Assembly (NCBI GenBank): GCA_964035545.1
Contig: OZ037770.1
Span: 6,696,229-6,760,228, forward strand
Length of the DNA stretch: 64,000 bases
Direction of reading: 5' to 3'
DNA from: Bugula neritina
Taxonomy: Eukaryota; Bryozoa; Gymnolaemata; Cheilostomatida; Bugulidae
Part shown: positions 1 to 13,423 of the stretch, one piece after another
Numbering within the stretch: position 1 is the first letter of the stretch
Layout: every line of letters starts with the position of its first letter
Translations under genes and position numbers: made by a program
Notes under the pieces: model-generated
Told to the model about the DNA's origin: nothing
The model's input: the letters and a program-made list of their open reading frames with translations, nothing else
Database searches by the model: none

Positions 1-680
1 ATTATTTCAACATTGTACATTGCTCACTGTATTCTCTAGCATTATTTTATGACTGGTAGAAAACTTAGTCAAAATACAGCTCTGCACCAAGACCATTTAA
101 ATGCACATTCCACACCAAGCCAACATCAAACAAGTTGACCAAGAAACATTTTTGTTGATACATTATTGATACTATAACAAATCAAACTAATATTTTAAAT
201 GATACTGTATTCATCTTCCAAGTTTAAATGAGAAACAAACATAAAGAAATTATGGCTGTTGGTTAGCAGTTGCTTCCATAATTAATTCTTTAATTTAAAT
301 TAGATAATATTTGTTAATATAGAGTATTTTACCAGTGGATTTCTAGCTTTTCCTATAACAATAATCAGAAATAGATACATTCGTAATATTTGCAGAATAA
401 TAACGTTCTATATCTCAGCAGTATTGACCAACATCACCACATGTTATCTTGTGGTCTCCCCTAGCTATAAGGGTTATACAGTCAAGTTATATGACCTTAG
501 CTTCTCTGCAGTAGTTGGCCTATATATTTACATCCTGGAGTAAACTGATAAGGTACTGAATTTGAAGCTCTGACTTATGAGGGATGGTTATTTTATTTTT
601 CTAAAACCAAAGAGTTGTATAACAAATACATGATAAATACTTTCATGTACAGGTTACAGCAAGATCTATCATTAGTGATG
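1..680. other. Non-coding stretch
   Basis: AT-rich sequence with stops in all frames at short intervals. I see no exon, RNA gene or repeat here. Confidence 0.6.
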
Positions 681-1144
681 ATAATCACAGAGTTGGGGTC
701 AATTACATATAAATGTAATTAATTACAATTACATGAAAATTGGTCAATTACAATTACAATTTTGATTACAATTACAATTACTTTTGTTCTCACAGGGGAT
801 AAATAAAAGTTATACAATGTTAATTTTAGGGTCCAACTACCTGGGGCAGTTTTGACAGTGTTGAACCTCTTTTGTTCTCAACATTAACACTACACTAATT
901 AGAATTAATTTGAATTTGTTATTTTGCATTAGGCATGGTAGGAAAATTATGAAATTTTTAAAATTCAAAAATTTGAAGTAATTGACTTGTAATTGTAAAG
1001 TAATTGGAAAAATCAATTACTTTAGATATGTAATTAATTACAATTGCAATTAAATTTTTATACATCAATTACAAGTTACATTTAATCACTTGAAAAAATG
1101 TAATAAATTACAGCCAATTACAATTACCCCAACCCTGTAATCAC
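681..1144. mobile_element. hAT-type MITE with 8-bp target duplication
   Basis: A non-autonomous element spans 689-1136 (448 bp). It starts AGAGTTGGGGTCAATTAC and ends with the near-complement CAATTACCCCAACCCT. The flanks ATAATCAC (681-688) and GTAATCAC (1137-1144) agree at 7 of 8 bases, the target duplication length of hAT elements. The inside is a run of TAATTACAATTAC-like words on both strands, so it could fold on itself over most of its length. There is no open frame. The family assignment rests on the terminal GTTGGGG motif plus the 8-bp duplication. Confidence 0.75.
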
Positions 1145-4100
1145 CATTGTTCAACACATAGTCGAAAGCATGCAAATGAGAGAATTCAGGTAACTTAAAT
1201 CACCTGATATAATAAATGTTTTATGTAATTAACTCAGTTTAAAAATATTCTATTTATCTCTAATATGATGAGCTGGTATGGCCTGCCCCAAGAGTTTTAC
1301 AAACTCTTTTGTGGGAGTTGCACCCACAATATCCAGCTGCATCAATAAGAGACTAAAATTGACAAAAATATTGCAACAAACTTACATCACCATCAATTTA
1401 TTGATTATAGAGTATTACTAAGACAATCAAATAACTATCCAGAGCTAACAATTGACCAAAATATTCAGCCAAAGTTGAATCACATTATCAACAGAATATG
1501 TAAACTAATTACAGAAATTTCAGTTACAGCGATGACAAACAACATTGAAGAATATTCCAGATCTTTTGAGAATCTGTTAGCAACAAAGATACTCAAAAGT
1601 TTGATTCTCAACAACAAACTAATGGCACAAATAACAAACAAATAGCACACACCACCCAAGTGAGGCACAAATGGCTACAATGAGTGATAATTTTGTTGAA
1701 AGTAAATGTGAGAAAAAGTAACTTTGTCGTCTAATCGTAAGCCAAGTTCACTTTGTCTGCTATGTTTTTACAAATAACCCCCCCCCCCCCCCCCTATTAC
1801 TCAGCCACTCTCTATTATGCTGAATTTTGCAACATGCTTCACATCAACTTCACCATCTGACAAATATCTTCTTGTCATTCAACACTTTTGGCCAACCCAA
1901 ATATAAGGGAATGAGATTTGGCCTGTAGCAGGAACTCTCATACAGAAGTTAATAAGATGCGAATGTTAAGATACCACCTAGGGATGAGTTTAAAAGATCA
2001 CAAAGAAATGAGGAGAAAAAATCGAAGCAAAATTTATGCCAATCAGAATGTCTTGAGAAAAGAGATGTTGGGATTGTGAGGACATCAGGAGAGTAAAAAC
2101 AAGATGAGGGTGGAGGGAAGCAGAGGGTGTGTACGACCAAAACAGCAATGAAGTGACACGATTAAATTGGACCTCCATTGGCTAGATGTAGACCGGAGTA
2201 ATATAAGTGAGATGGAAAAGTTTGGTTGAACTGCGAGTTAGGCAAAAACCCGCCACCTAATCAGGATATGGCGGTGACAGATGAGAATTCAACCCTTTCT
2301 TGCATAGTAAGTAATCTGAGCACATAGACAGAGACAAATTGCAGACACAACTATCACTAGCTATGCCAGAAACAATAACACCATGACCATGAAGTGTCTT
2401 AGAACATGTAATACCAGCTCTTGCTGAGTTTAAATACAAAAATAAAAGTTTACAGATATTTGATTGAAAAATCACAAACTTGTTTGAAAAGTACTTATCA
2501 AGTATCATAGATGATCGTCTCTCAAGAATGTTATGTCTGGGCAAAAAGCAATCAAGACAAATTAGTTATACAGGCCTGACTTGGTTAAGAAGTAGAGATT
2601 CCAAACAGCATGGAGTCCATTGAAAGGATATTTTCTTAGGTGCTTGAGCACTATGGACTTTGAAGTAGAATCTCGCATCTCTTGTACTACACATCTTTAT
2701 CTGTTTAATACAAAATACAGCGCACATTACATACAAGATAGGAGTAGACGTAGTTATATAAGGTAGCGTAGTAACTTGTATTATAATCAACACTTTCTAC
2801 AATATTATGAGACTCTATGCTACTCTCCCAACAGAGCTACTGTTCACATATTCCGAAGAGCATCATAGACTGTGTACCCACTATAGTCTTGATTGAGAAG
2901 GGGGGATAGAAGCCCGAAGTTGCAATGCTACCTCTCTTACAGTATGAAGGCTTAGGAGAAACAATAAATGATTATTTAAGATATAATACATGAAATACAG
3001 CTGATAACTTGGTAAATGTATTTTTACAGCATTGGCAAACTTGAAGGTTACTAAATTCAAGCAGCATAAGGCTTTGTACAAAAGTGCATTCTACAGCATA
3101 AGGCATTATACAAAGGTGTATTCTACAGCATAGAGAAGCAAAACAGACAAAGATTATTTGGATATTATTCAACTCCAAATAACAAGCCTAGATGACTCCT
3201 ATATGCTACATGCTCCCCTCTAACCCGACTTGTGGTTACACACAGAAGTTGGCAAAAATCTTGTTTCATAACCAATAAAAAGAAGTTTAACATGTGAAGT
3301 GGAGTAGCAAATAGCAGAATAATATATTGAAAATATATTGAAAATAAGTAGGCATTGATTATCTACGAATAAGAATGTTTTTTGACAATAAAAACAGTAT
3401 TTATAACAATTGTTATTTGAAACACTACTATTACACGAGACTCACTGTTATATTCTACTAACGGTTCAACACCAATGATAGAATGTCAGTTCATGGCAGC
3501 TTCCTTGGTAACATTCCAGCCAGTAGAGTTTGTCACTCTCCGCCATCTTGATTAGATGGTCACCGCATTGTGATACATAACAACTAGCCATATGAAAACA
3601 CAGTAACAAACCTTCTGCAGAATCAGGCTTGGTAAGCTCTGTCAAAACAGTAAAACACTTTCACAAAACAATGTTGAGAATACAGATGAGTATATTTATG
3701 AGCTACTTGAAACAAAATAGATTATTAGAGCATTTTAAATTTTCAAGTTAAAACAGAAATATAAAATTTACGGTGAAAAGATGCAAATATTTCATAGAAC
3801 TCATGAGGTGAAGCTTAAGCTGTTATATATTATAATATATCACACTCAACCTGTTTAATGATAGAACAGACACCCATCTTTCTGCACAGTTCTCTGCATT
3901 ACTCCTCAGAGATGGAGTTACACGTGATCCTATTAATAGTCTGGAGTGGGGTGTCATGAAACTCATATCTAAGATTACCAAAAGTTATCGAACCTTTAAA
4001 AATAGAACAGAGACTAGTTACAATAAGCTGCAATATTTTGCCAAAGCTAAAGCCCACATAAAAGTATTTTAGCACAGGCTGCTAGCGTAAACTGTGCACA

Positions 4101-5398
4101 GGCTGCAAAATATTTTATTGTGGATTACATGCTGTCAAAATACTGAAAAATACCATGGAAAGGTTGGCTGATCAGCACGGAAAATGGGCTCGCTAAAGCT
4201 CACATGTTTCAGTTTCGCATTTTGAAACTAAAGACTGAAGCAATGCTTATGAAATCTCAGAATAAATGTCACAGCTTATACCGTATCAGCAGCTAAGACT
4301 ATGTTGGTGAAACAGAATTATGCAACTAGTTTCCACTGGACGTTGACAAACAAGAAAATGATGAAAATACATCAACTGTACAGAGCAGCTATGCTGAACC
4401 ATAATGGATATCTGGACAATACAAGCAGCATCTTCAATTCTATCAGCTTTGTGGGGAAAGATAACTCCAGTTGCCTCGTGAAATAACCTATGATGTGCTG
4501 CTTATATAAACAAAGAGAAGATACAGACAGTACCTCAGTTAACAAGCCTTGGCGATATACTCTGAACCGCCACTGTATTTAGTGTGCTTTACTGTCAGTC
4601 TTGTTGGTATCTTGTAAATCAGCAATGAAGTGGGTTACTGGTTACTCCCTACCCCCCCCCCTTTGCCAGTAGAATGATTCAGGATTGCAGGCTATAAAAG
4701 AGTCACCTCCACTTGTATAAACTCTGTTCATCAAATACCTGAAACATTCACACAGCACAAGTCAGGCACACATGGCAGCTACACTTATGCGTTCTCTATG
4801 GTTTATACTAGAAATATAAAATATATTATTGCTGCTTCACATGGATATATTATCTAACAGCAGAATCGGCTCCTGCAGAATAACACAATTCTATTGTAAT
4901 ACATAAATTAGTTAGGTTGCTCTTTCACCAATATTGAGTAATAACTCTGATATACTAAGAGCTGAGACTCTCTCTATCAGAGAATTAGTAGGCAGTCATT
5001 TACAACACTTTAGACAACTGAGTGTACAACACCAGTAGCATCTATTCCACCCACCATGATACTTCGACCCACTAGTATCTTCAACTATGAAATCATGCAG
5101 GGGTATATTTTATTCAATTTACTCTGGTTGAATGCATTTTCATCATACCTGAACCAAATACAGGCTCAAAGTTGCTGGAAAATTATCATTTACACAAATT
5201 TCATCCTAATAACACAGAGTAAAACAAGTAATTAACCAATACGCTGAGATATACCTTGATAAAGCAGAGATAACAACAATGCACAAGTATGAATTGTACA
5301 TATTACACTGTGCTTTACAATCAGTTGAACAATCAAATAGACTAGTCACTAGACATCCACTTAGAGCATGTTTCTCATCAGAGCTAGCTGCTTAGACT
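1145..5398. other. Non-coding stretch
   Basis: No supported gene in over 4 kb. The open frames are short, overlap on both strands and have no recognisable domain or splice context. It contains two homopolymer C runs (1778-1794 and 4652-4661), conspicuous against the AT-rich background. Confidence 0.55.
1778..1794. repeat. Poly-C run (C17)
   Basis: Seventeen consecutive C between CAAATAA and TATTAC. Similar runs occur at 44941-44958 (C18), 61760-61771 (C12) and 4652-4661 (C10). Such tracts change length easily and can cause assembly error. Confidence 0.95.
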
Positions 5399-5572
5399 CA
5401 CTACGTTTCCATTATCCATTATCACATTATGCAATGGATTTTTTTCATTCAGCTAATGAAGATAGTTTAGTCAAATGAAACCATGAAACCTCAACTATAA
5501 ATTAATGCAAATCACGATTAATCCATACAGGCATTCATTCCCATAATGGGCATTCATGAAAATGCAGTGACT
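5399..5572. mobile_element. Candidate short MITE
   Basis: The segment begins TCACTACGTTTCCAT and ends ATGAAAATGCAGTGA, which are imperfect complements. A related segment at 38213-38363 has the same TTTCCATTA...CATTATG(T/C)AATGGATTT word near its left end and GGAAATGCAGTG at its right end. No clear target duplication was found, so the boundaries are approximate. Confidence 0.4.
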
Positions 5573-6200
5573 GCTATAGCTTTTACAACTATCGGAATAT
5601 ATACTCTGTGACCACTACTGATAGAATGTGTAATGTGAAGTATACAGTCTTTGGAGATGATCTTTTAGCCAATAAATGACCTCTCATCTCTCCATGCACT
5701 CTGTGAAGTAAGTTGTTACACAGACATTACTATGCATAAATTTACTGATGAACAATTGAACTATTACTCTTGAAGGTAAACCAATTATTAAGATAAATAT
5801 ACAAAACAAATACTACAGTTCAAACACTATTCAGTTTGAAGTTTCTAATTTTCAACTAGCTGAGATATGCTAGTCCTCACATAAAGTATGAAGTGGTGTG
5901 TGACACAAGCAGTGCTGAGTTTAATTGTCGTACAGATAACCATCTAAAGTGAATGAGGCTGTTAAGAAATGGCTTAGACCTTAGATGATGGAGATTGTGA
6001 AGTTGAAAAACCAAGAAATAGCTGAAAGGCAGCTAGAAAGGCAAATGAAGATAACTCCTACATCTGCTCTTGATCAGGACAAGATAACTCCAAACGCAGG
6101 ATGAGAAGTACATGCGGTAGACATTCTTCAAAGACGTCAAAATCAAGAATACCAAAAATACAGTGAAGAATCTGAGACATTGTTCCCCAGTCAAAAGTAG
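5573..6200. other. Non-coding stretch
   Basis: No gene, splice structure or repeat was recognised. Confidence 0.5.
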
Positions 6201-6355
6201 TTGATACATACTATATATGTGTGACACTATATTGATACATACTGTATATGTGTGACACTATATTGATACATACTGTATATGTGTGACACTATATTAATAC
6301 ATACTATATATGTGTGACACTATATTGATACATACTGTATATGTGTGACACTATA
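6201..6355. repeat. 31-bp minisatellite, 5 copies
   Basis: Five head-to-tail copies of a 31-bp unit containing GATACATACT(A/G)TATATGTG and TGACACTATATT, starting at 6201, 6232, 6263, 6294 and 6325. Copies differ at one or two positions, for example ACTATATATG against ACTGTATATG. Confidence 0.9.
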
Positions 6356-7157
6356 TTGCACGGGCTATTTGATAGGTTAAATCATTACTATGCAGTTAGA
6401 GAAAATTGAATATGTAGCATTGTTTTCTCGCTTGTGTTTGTACAATATCATGTGTATAAACATGTATATAATATACCTAATAAATTATGTTGTGTCGCCA
6501 GAGTGATAAGGTGTTGAGGTTTGGGGTTCTGGGAGAAAGTTAAAGAGTTATAAGAATGAACATTTTCCACACAAATGTTATGTTAAGACTAAAAGCTACC
6601 AATTTGTTATTACACACTAGAAACAACTCACTCAGAATACAAACAGAAACATATTTAGCCATGTTGTAAACTAGTAATTGGCATTTTAGAATGAACCCAT
6701 TAGTTTTAAAAACTTTCCCACACATCATTTGGCAACATCAAGGATCATTCATGTAATGTGAACTAGCTTAATACAGGCTGGCCTTTGGTTTATGATTATC
6801 TCCACTTGTGTTTGACTATGCAGTATTCCTAGTGTGACCACCAGATTGGTAAACCAAGTAGGGGCATATAGATTCTCCCAACAAAACACAAAACTGATGA
6901 ATTTTTCTAACATTGAAATATCTGTATATATTGTATTACAGGAGTTAAAAAATATTGTAGAAATTGATTCACAATAAATTCCTACATGACACAATCCACA
7001 CTAATTCTGCCAACAATAGGCTAATATGGAGCTCCTCAGGATACTCCAACACTGGTTAAGAAAACTATGCACTGAGCAGCATCTAATGCAGTGTACATAC
7101 ACATATAACTTTCTATCATCTAAATTACATCCTAGCCTGGGCTCTCAGTGTCCACAA
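6356..7157. other. Non-coding stretch
   Basis: No supported exon or repeat. The minus-strand open frames here are under 85 codons and lack any domain signature. Confidence 0.5.
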
Positions 7158-7594
7158 TAAAGTTGTGTTTTATACCTCTGCTGAAAAATTACCGAGTTTC
7201 ACTTATTCTCACTCATCCAAGTAACCGTTTATAGTTTTACTGGAAATCGTTGAAATCATATTGATGAGGAAATATGACTCCCTTAATCGCTATTTGATGC
7301 CCTTTGAAACGTTGTAAATTAGTAAAGTTAACAGCATAAAAGCAATAATTGAGAAGGTGTAGGTGATATAATTATTAACATATAATTGCGTCATCTAGTC
7401 GCCAAAGTCATAATTAAATACTGATATTTACTAGGAGTTATTATTCCTTTTGATTATTATTCTGAAATCGGCCAAGTTAGCAATCCCAGTAAAAAAATAT
7501 TGACGATTGGCTTTTACAATGCAACTCGGAAAAATTTCAAGTCGGCCAAAGTGAATTTCTGACTAAAAGTCGTGAAGGTGTAAACACAACTTAA
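7158..7594 (+). mobile_element. MITE family A, copy 1 (intact, TAA duplication)
   Basis: A 431-bp element (7161-7591) begins AGTTGTGTTTTATACCTCTG and ends AAGGTGTAAACACAACT, an imperfect terminal inverted repeat. TAA flanks both sides (7158-7160 and 7592-7594). Two relatives lie in or just after the ARFGAP gene: 60193-60885 (same orientation, interrupted) and 61806-62247 (reverse orientation). Shared internal words include TTTTACTGGAAATC, GCCAAAGTCAT and TTTTACAATGCAACTC. There is no coding capacity. A 3-bp TAA duplication fits PIF/Harbinger-type mobilisation. Confidence 0.8.
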
Positions 7595-10215
7595 GGGCGG
7601 TATTTCTTTATAGTTACCAAAATTAGTAAAGTGTATAATTGAAAAAGTAGATTGGCAAGCTAATTTGAATTTCAGTTTTTTCATGTAACCTTTCTTTAAA
7701 AAGAAACATTATCGCTTAGCTAGAAAATACGACTGACATATTGTCTATGCAGCGTATAGGAGTGTTGGCATAGTAAACTCACCTGATAGCCACCTTGTCT
7801 GGTGAAGGAGAAACCATTTCTCACAGTCTACACTTTCTACCAGTCTAATCATGAGCCCAGATACGCATGTAGAAGGGGGAACCTTATGCTTCCTAAAAGA
7901 CAGTAGAATATATTGTGGAACTGAGGGTATGATAGATGATTATATTATACACTTGGGAGTGGCAGGTATTTGTAGTGAGATAACCTAAACCTCAACTGTC
8001 CATCCTTCGTATTGTGCAGCTTCAATCACTGAGCCTCTCACATAATAAGAGACAAGCCGATGAAGTATACAGAGAATGGGGAATCTTTCACCCAAACCAC
8101 AATTGTTCATCTCAGTTTTTGACCCTTTGCATTTGGTAGTTTTCATTTACTGGGTATGAACTAAGCGACTTCATCGCATACCTTACTCGACTGATGGAGC
8201 ATTTTTTGATGAGAAATAAATAGCCAGTCAATCTTATTTATGATCAAGAGGGTCAGATAGGGTGCTTATTCAGTGCTAGATGTTTCATAATTGTAATAAT
8301 GAAACTGCTGGAATGTTGGAGCATGTACGGATAACTTTTGATGAACGGCAATTACATGCAGCATGGGCTTACCTGTTCCTAAACTATTAATACTACACTA
8401 ATATAATATAGAAAGTGTCATGTGTAATGTGCACAATATGAGAGTGCCATGGAAAACAGACAGACACACCTGAGTACACATTGTCATCTGGAATGACATC
8501 ATAACTTCCTGGTGTTCTCAATCGATAATCTAATTACACCATTTTTTGAAAATTTCTCAGAGTTACTCTCTTCCTTATCCGCTTCCGCCTCAGTTCTCTT
8601 CCTTCTCTACAGAAAACAACACAGAAACCTATTAGTATTGCTGACTCTATGCTGCCAGAACATGTAGGGGGACATTAGTTAGTCTGTAAACCAGCTGTAA
8701 TCAGCCAAACCACTGTCCTCATACTATCTATACTGCCACAAACCTATGTACTGCTCTGAAATAGTCATATTACTGTTGGTATTACTGTAGTCACAAATAT
8801 TCTTATAGGTTTCTTGATAATGAGCTTGTTTATTACTAGATATTAAAAGTAACAGTGTATATGGATCATATTGAGGTATGACTCCAATTATAATAAATCT
8901 GATAAATATTGATAGTAAGGAGATAAGTTTTTACTTAGTAGTATGTTTTAAAAACAGAAAGTCAATAGTGTAGTTCCAACCGGTTCAGATGTGCAGGTGA
9001 GAGGCTGAATAGAGAGTGTACTAAGCATCCACTCTACACTATGCAGGGTCCCCTCTCAAGCACATGCAATACAACAGAAACTAATAGTTGCAATTGCATT
9101 TCTCATGCTACTGCAACTACAAATAAGTTTATCAAAATGCGACTACTTTTATTATTAAAACAATAAGAAGAATTGTACGAAATTAAGAACAAACTAGATA
9201 GGTATAGACGGCTTTGTATTTTTCAAAAATGTAGATTATTTACTGATCGCCCAGATTGACTTTGTGTATTTATAGCTGTGCTAACTACACATTGTAATGG
9301 CAAGGAAGGGGTTTGGGGTGTTTAAAGTGTCCAATAGTAGTACTACATCAAAGTAATCAGCAATGTCAAGTTTTTTATAGGCATCTAGTTCTACAATTGA
9401 ACTATGCAAATCTTAATATAAATTCAACTTTAAATTCAGCACTATTCCCAGCAATTGCACTAGTTTCTACTAGCCTTCTTAAAACTAAGTTTACAGTCTA
9501 AACTATAAAGCATTAACTTTAAGCAAATGACCTGCTAAATTTCAGAGATCAAAAAGAAACTTAAACTGGTTGCATTTCCTCAGGCAGAACAAGTGTGGGG
9601 TACTTGAATAACAGTAATTTGCTAATAGCAATAATTATTACTTAAGGAGCTGTTCGAATGGGTTGCGGTTTTCCTTCCTATGTGACTTTTTCATGAGGCT
9701 AGTGAAAAATCCATTCGCATAATGCAAACCATGGAAACAGGACTCTATGCATATAGATGTAGATGACTCCCCTGTTTCAGTACGTCTACCTGAAGCCAGA
9801 TCTTATGGAAAAGTGACCGCAGTTAGCTTCTGGGTACAATGTTAATTTTCTGCCAGTCAGCTTTATGTCAGCTAGCTCAAAATAGATTGTTACATTTACA
9901 GGAGATATATAATAAACTTTATACTAACATTATCAAGATGAAGATGGTTGATATGCCATAACATTAACTGCATAGTTACAGTGTCAGCTATTCACAAAAG
10001 AAAGTGTAATTAGAACAAAACTAAGAAATTGTTATAGGGAATGAACAGCTGGAATGGGATCTCACTCTCATATGCTTGGTCCTAGCTTGCATCCGATGGC
10101 GATTGAAAATCACTGAATGTCTATGTTTCTATGAAGTAAAACGTAGCACCAAAATTTAGGTAACCTAGATCCCACCACTGTCCATGGCACAACATAAAGT
10201 GATAATGACAATCAT
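7595..10215. other. Non-coding stretch
   Basis: No supported gene. The longest open frames are about 60 codons. No tandem repeat or terminal inverted repeat was identified by eye. Confidence 0.5.
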
Positions 10216-10525
10216 AATTAAATTGAATAATGATAAACTAAAATTTAAACTAAAGTTAAGTATAAATTTAAACTTAACGTTAAAGTATATTCAAACTTAA
10301 TGTTATACTTATAGTTATAGTTATACAATATTATATTCATATTGTATACCTATAAGTATAAGTATAACATTATGATTAAGTTCAACTAATAGTAATACTA
10401 TTACTAATAGTAATACTATAACCATAACGATAAGTATAAAGTAATACTAATAGTTATACTTATACTATAACTTATACTCATAGTTATAGTAAATGTAATA
10501 GTCATACTCATAGTCATAGTGTGAA
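10216..10525. repeat. Self-complementary AT tract (palindrome island 1)
   Basis: About 300 bp built from TTATAC, GTATAA, TAGTAATAC and TTTAAAC words that keep recurring as their own reverse complements. Examples are ATACAATAT...ATATTGTAT and the GTTATACTTATAG start near 10310 answered by CTATAAGTATAAG near 10350. It is not a tandem array, because no fixed period is visible. The style matches 53719-54450, which shares words such as ATACTCATAGTCATA. Confidence 0.75.
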
Positions 10526-11129
10526 GTTCAAGTATGAACATTTTTCCGACGAAGAATGCATAGCTCTTGCTGTGTTTGATATAACTGTGATGCAAGATAA
10601 CGTTTAACGTTAAATTATAACTCCACCTACGAAATTTGAGATATAGAGGGTGAAATCAGTAAGTGACGCGTTTGCAGAAGTTAGCGCTGCTGAGAACATT
10701 GCTCTAGCTGTTAGCTTCTGGAACTGGGCATAAACTATGATGAGGAAAAGCTACTGGTGTTAAACTGTTCCGAATAACCTACCGCAGCAAAGCAAAATTA
10801 TAGATATTACTGAGTTGTTTTTCGAGGGACAAGAATGCTGTGGTGTATCACTATCTAATATCCGGTAAATTGGGCTATCCCAATAAGTGAATAACTATTA
10901 GAATACGCATGTGGTGTTTGCGTACGTTCAGATTGAGATTGTCATTGTGATATTAAGTAGTTTTCATCCCAGGTACACGATTCCCGGTTAGATACTATTA
11001 GTAAAATAGTAGTTTACTATTTATTTATGTTGATGCAATATGAATATAATTAAATCATATATTATGTATTTTATGTGCAATTTTTTTAATAAAGTACGTA
11101 TTTTAATTTAATGTTTTACTTTTACTTTT
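10526..11129. other. Non-coding stretch
   Basis: No gene recognised. The base composition is slightly less AT-rich between 10540 and 10760, with no domain-bearing frame. Confidence 0.45.
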
Positions 11130-11181
11130 AGTAGTACTACTACTAGTACTACTTTACTACTACTAGTAGTAGTACCGGTAC
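11130..11181. repeat. TAGTAC palindrome cluster
   Basis: Overlapping perfect palindromes made of AGT/ACT triplets: TACTACTACTAGTAGTAGTA at 11155-11174 and GTACCGGTAC at 11172-11181, preceded by GTAGTACTACTACTAGTAC. Confidence 0.8.
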
Positions 11182-11419
11182 GGGCTACGGTGAGTCGGAT
11201 AATCATAATAATTGATGATAATGGTTATTTATTCTATGTGTAAATCAATGCGTGCCTCTTTACCTCTTCAGTCTTCTTCTTTAGTACGCACTAGTGACTA
11301 GAGCATGTACTTCAACTTGTAGCAAGAGGCACGCCCCTACAGTTTCCGATTACAGGCCAGCAAGTATTTTCAGTGCGTTTTGCACATATGCAACTCTGGT
11401 GTATTGACTAATTATTTAG

Positions 11420-11787
11420 CATAGATTTAAGCTCCCGGACTGTTTTGAAAGGAAGCTGCTGTAGCAGGCTGCTGATTTTGCCTGCTTAATGCCCTAGTAG
11501 ACCTAGTGGCTAGTATTTTGGATTTTACTGTTGATCAGTTCATTATAGAAGTTGTTTAGCGATTCATGACTTCCCTCATTACATAGAAGTCGCAACAGTA
11601 ACTTATGCCTCAGCTTGAAGCGTCTGTCAGCAAGAGTTTCTAGGTTTAGTTTGTCACGTACCGCAGTGATACTGTCTCTGCCTTTCAATTTAGCAATGAA
11701 TCTGATTGATTGCATTATTTTGCACCTGTTCTCTATCTTTGATGAGGTATTGCAAACTGAGATCCCAAACTTCCCAAACTTACACAA
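11420..11787 (-). pseudogene. Non-LTR retrotransposon, C-terminal fragment of the reverse transcriptase ORF
   Basis: A 94-residue minus-strand frame (11503-11787) resembles the extreme C-terminus downstream of the reverse transcriptase domain in CR1/Jockey-like LINEs: the IQRRAxRFI-like segment (MQSIRFIAKLKGRDSITAV), then LNLETLADRRFKLRHKLLLR. Past the stop, another frame gives SSFLSKQSG, like the SFLPRT motif that follows in such proteins. The fragment ends at about 11787, where the diverged duplication starts. The catalytic domain is absent. Recognised from family resemblance only. Confidence 0.6.
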
Positions 11788-12600
11788 TTAGTTTTATTAC
11801 GGTGTCACCAATTAAATTTTTACCTGCTTACTAATGAACTTGGAAACTACAAAACCAAGCCCAATAATTGTGATTCTCGAAGTTGCATAGATACCATGAC
11901 TACCCACCAAAAATCATCGATGTTTTACTATTAACTAAATTTTAGTTATTCAACAAACATCCGTACTACTTAAAGTTTATTAGCCAACATAATATTATCT
12001 TTTTATCGAAATTCTAATTGAAACAAAAAATCCTATTACAAACTACAATGAAAATAGCCTAATAATTATCATTGCATGTATAATTTGGTTGTTATAATAA
12101 AAATGCTTATTATTATCATGCACATCATTATTTTCAAACTTGAACTATAAAACGAAGAACTCTCATTAGTATTTATAGTACGATGCTATTTCGAATAGTT
12201 TGACTCAATTGGTATAATTTCGTCAAATAAATAATTTGATAAAGAAATAAATATTTCATAAACCAGGTTAATACTTGTGAGTTAAGATGCAGAACTTTTT
12301 AGCTTTGTGCTTAAAGTGTCTTAATTCCACTACATCTAACTTAGGCCTTGTGCTCGAAACTTTGATAACTCACTAGAAGTAAATGAACAGCCATGGCTGC
12401 AAAGTTTTTTTTAAATTGTTCTTTAAAATGATATTGTAAAGATGTGAGTGAAATTGTACGTACTTGTAACTTGTATGTACCACTGTACAGCATGATGTAA
12501 TGAAATAACACAATAACTTAAAGAACTACTATATATTTATACAATAAAACATGAAATATGATGCAATAATATAGGTAAAAATCGGTTTTTGTAAACTGCA
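11788..12600. repeat. Diverged tandem duplication, copy 1
   Basis: This non-coding block is repeated at 12757-14880. Shared landmarks in order are AATTAAATTTTTACCTGCTTA, GTTGCATAGATACCATGAC, AACTTTTTAGCTTTGTGC, GTGTGAGTGAAATT, CTTGTAACTTG and AAATATGATRCAAT. Copy 1 has no mariner, so it preserves the empty insertion site around 12457-12463 (TACGTACTTG). Confidence 0.8.
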
Positions 12601-13423
12601 TAAATGCAAAAGCGGAAAAAAGTGGTGGAAACGTAAACAGAAAAAAACAACTCAAAAAACTCCTAACGACTAATTTAAAACATTAAATCCTGCTTCGTGA
12701 GCGTGGCCTAATATCAGAAAAATCCAAGTCGTCGGCGCACAAAGAGTTTAGTTACACAACTAGTTTTCGTTATGGTGTTGACAATTAAATTTTTACCTGC
12801 TTAATAATGAACTTGTAAATTACAATAGCGAGCCCAATAATTGTTATTCTCGTGGTTGCATAGATACCATGACTGCCCACCAAAATCATTGATATTTTAC
12901 TATTTAGTTTTTCAACGAACATTCGTACGACTCAAAGTTATTTAGCCTACATATTATTATCTTGTTATCAAACTTTTAGTTAAAATGAAAATTTATCTTA
13001 TTACAGACTACAGTAAAAATAACCCAATATTTATCGATGCATGTAAGATGTAATTATTTTACCAGAAATATTGTCAAAGTTATCACATTGTTCATCATTA
13101 TTTTCCAACTTCAACTACATAAAGTAGAAGTATCATTACTATTTATAGTAAAAGAATGCTATTTTAAATAGTTTGACCCAATAAGTAAAATTTTATAGAT
13201 AAATATTTCATAAACAAAGTTAATACTTATTAGTTAAGATGCAAAACTTTTTAGCTTTGTGCATAAGTGTTTTGCTTCCACTACCTCAAACTTTGGCCTT
13301 GTGCTCAAAACTTTGATCACTCACCATTAGTACTACGAGTAAGTCAACAACTATGGCTGCAAACCTGTTTTAAAATTGTTGCTCTTTAAAATAATATTGT
13401 GCAGGTGTGAGTGAAATTATACA

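Noticed and set aside
2257-2544. 95-codon minus-strand frame
   Set aside because: No family resemblance and no conserved motif or supporting signals.
4301-4486. 61-codon plus-strand frame
   Set aside because: No domain, no splice context, and within chance expectation for this length of sequence.
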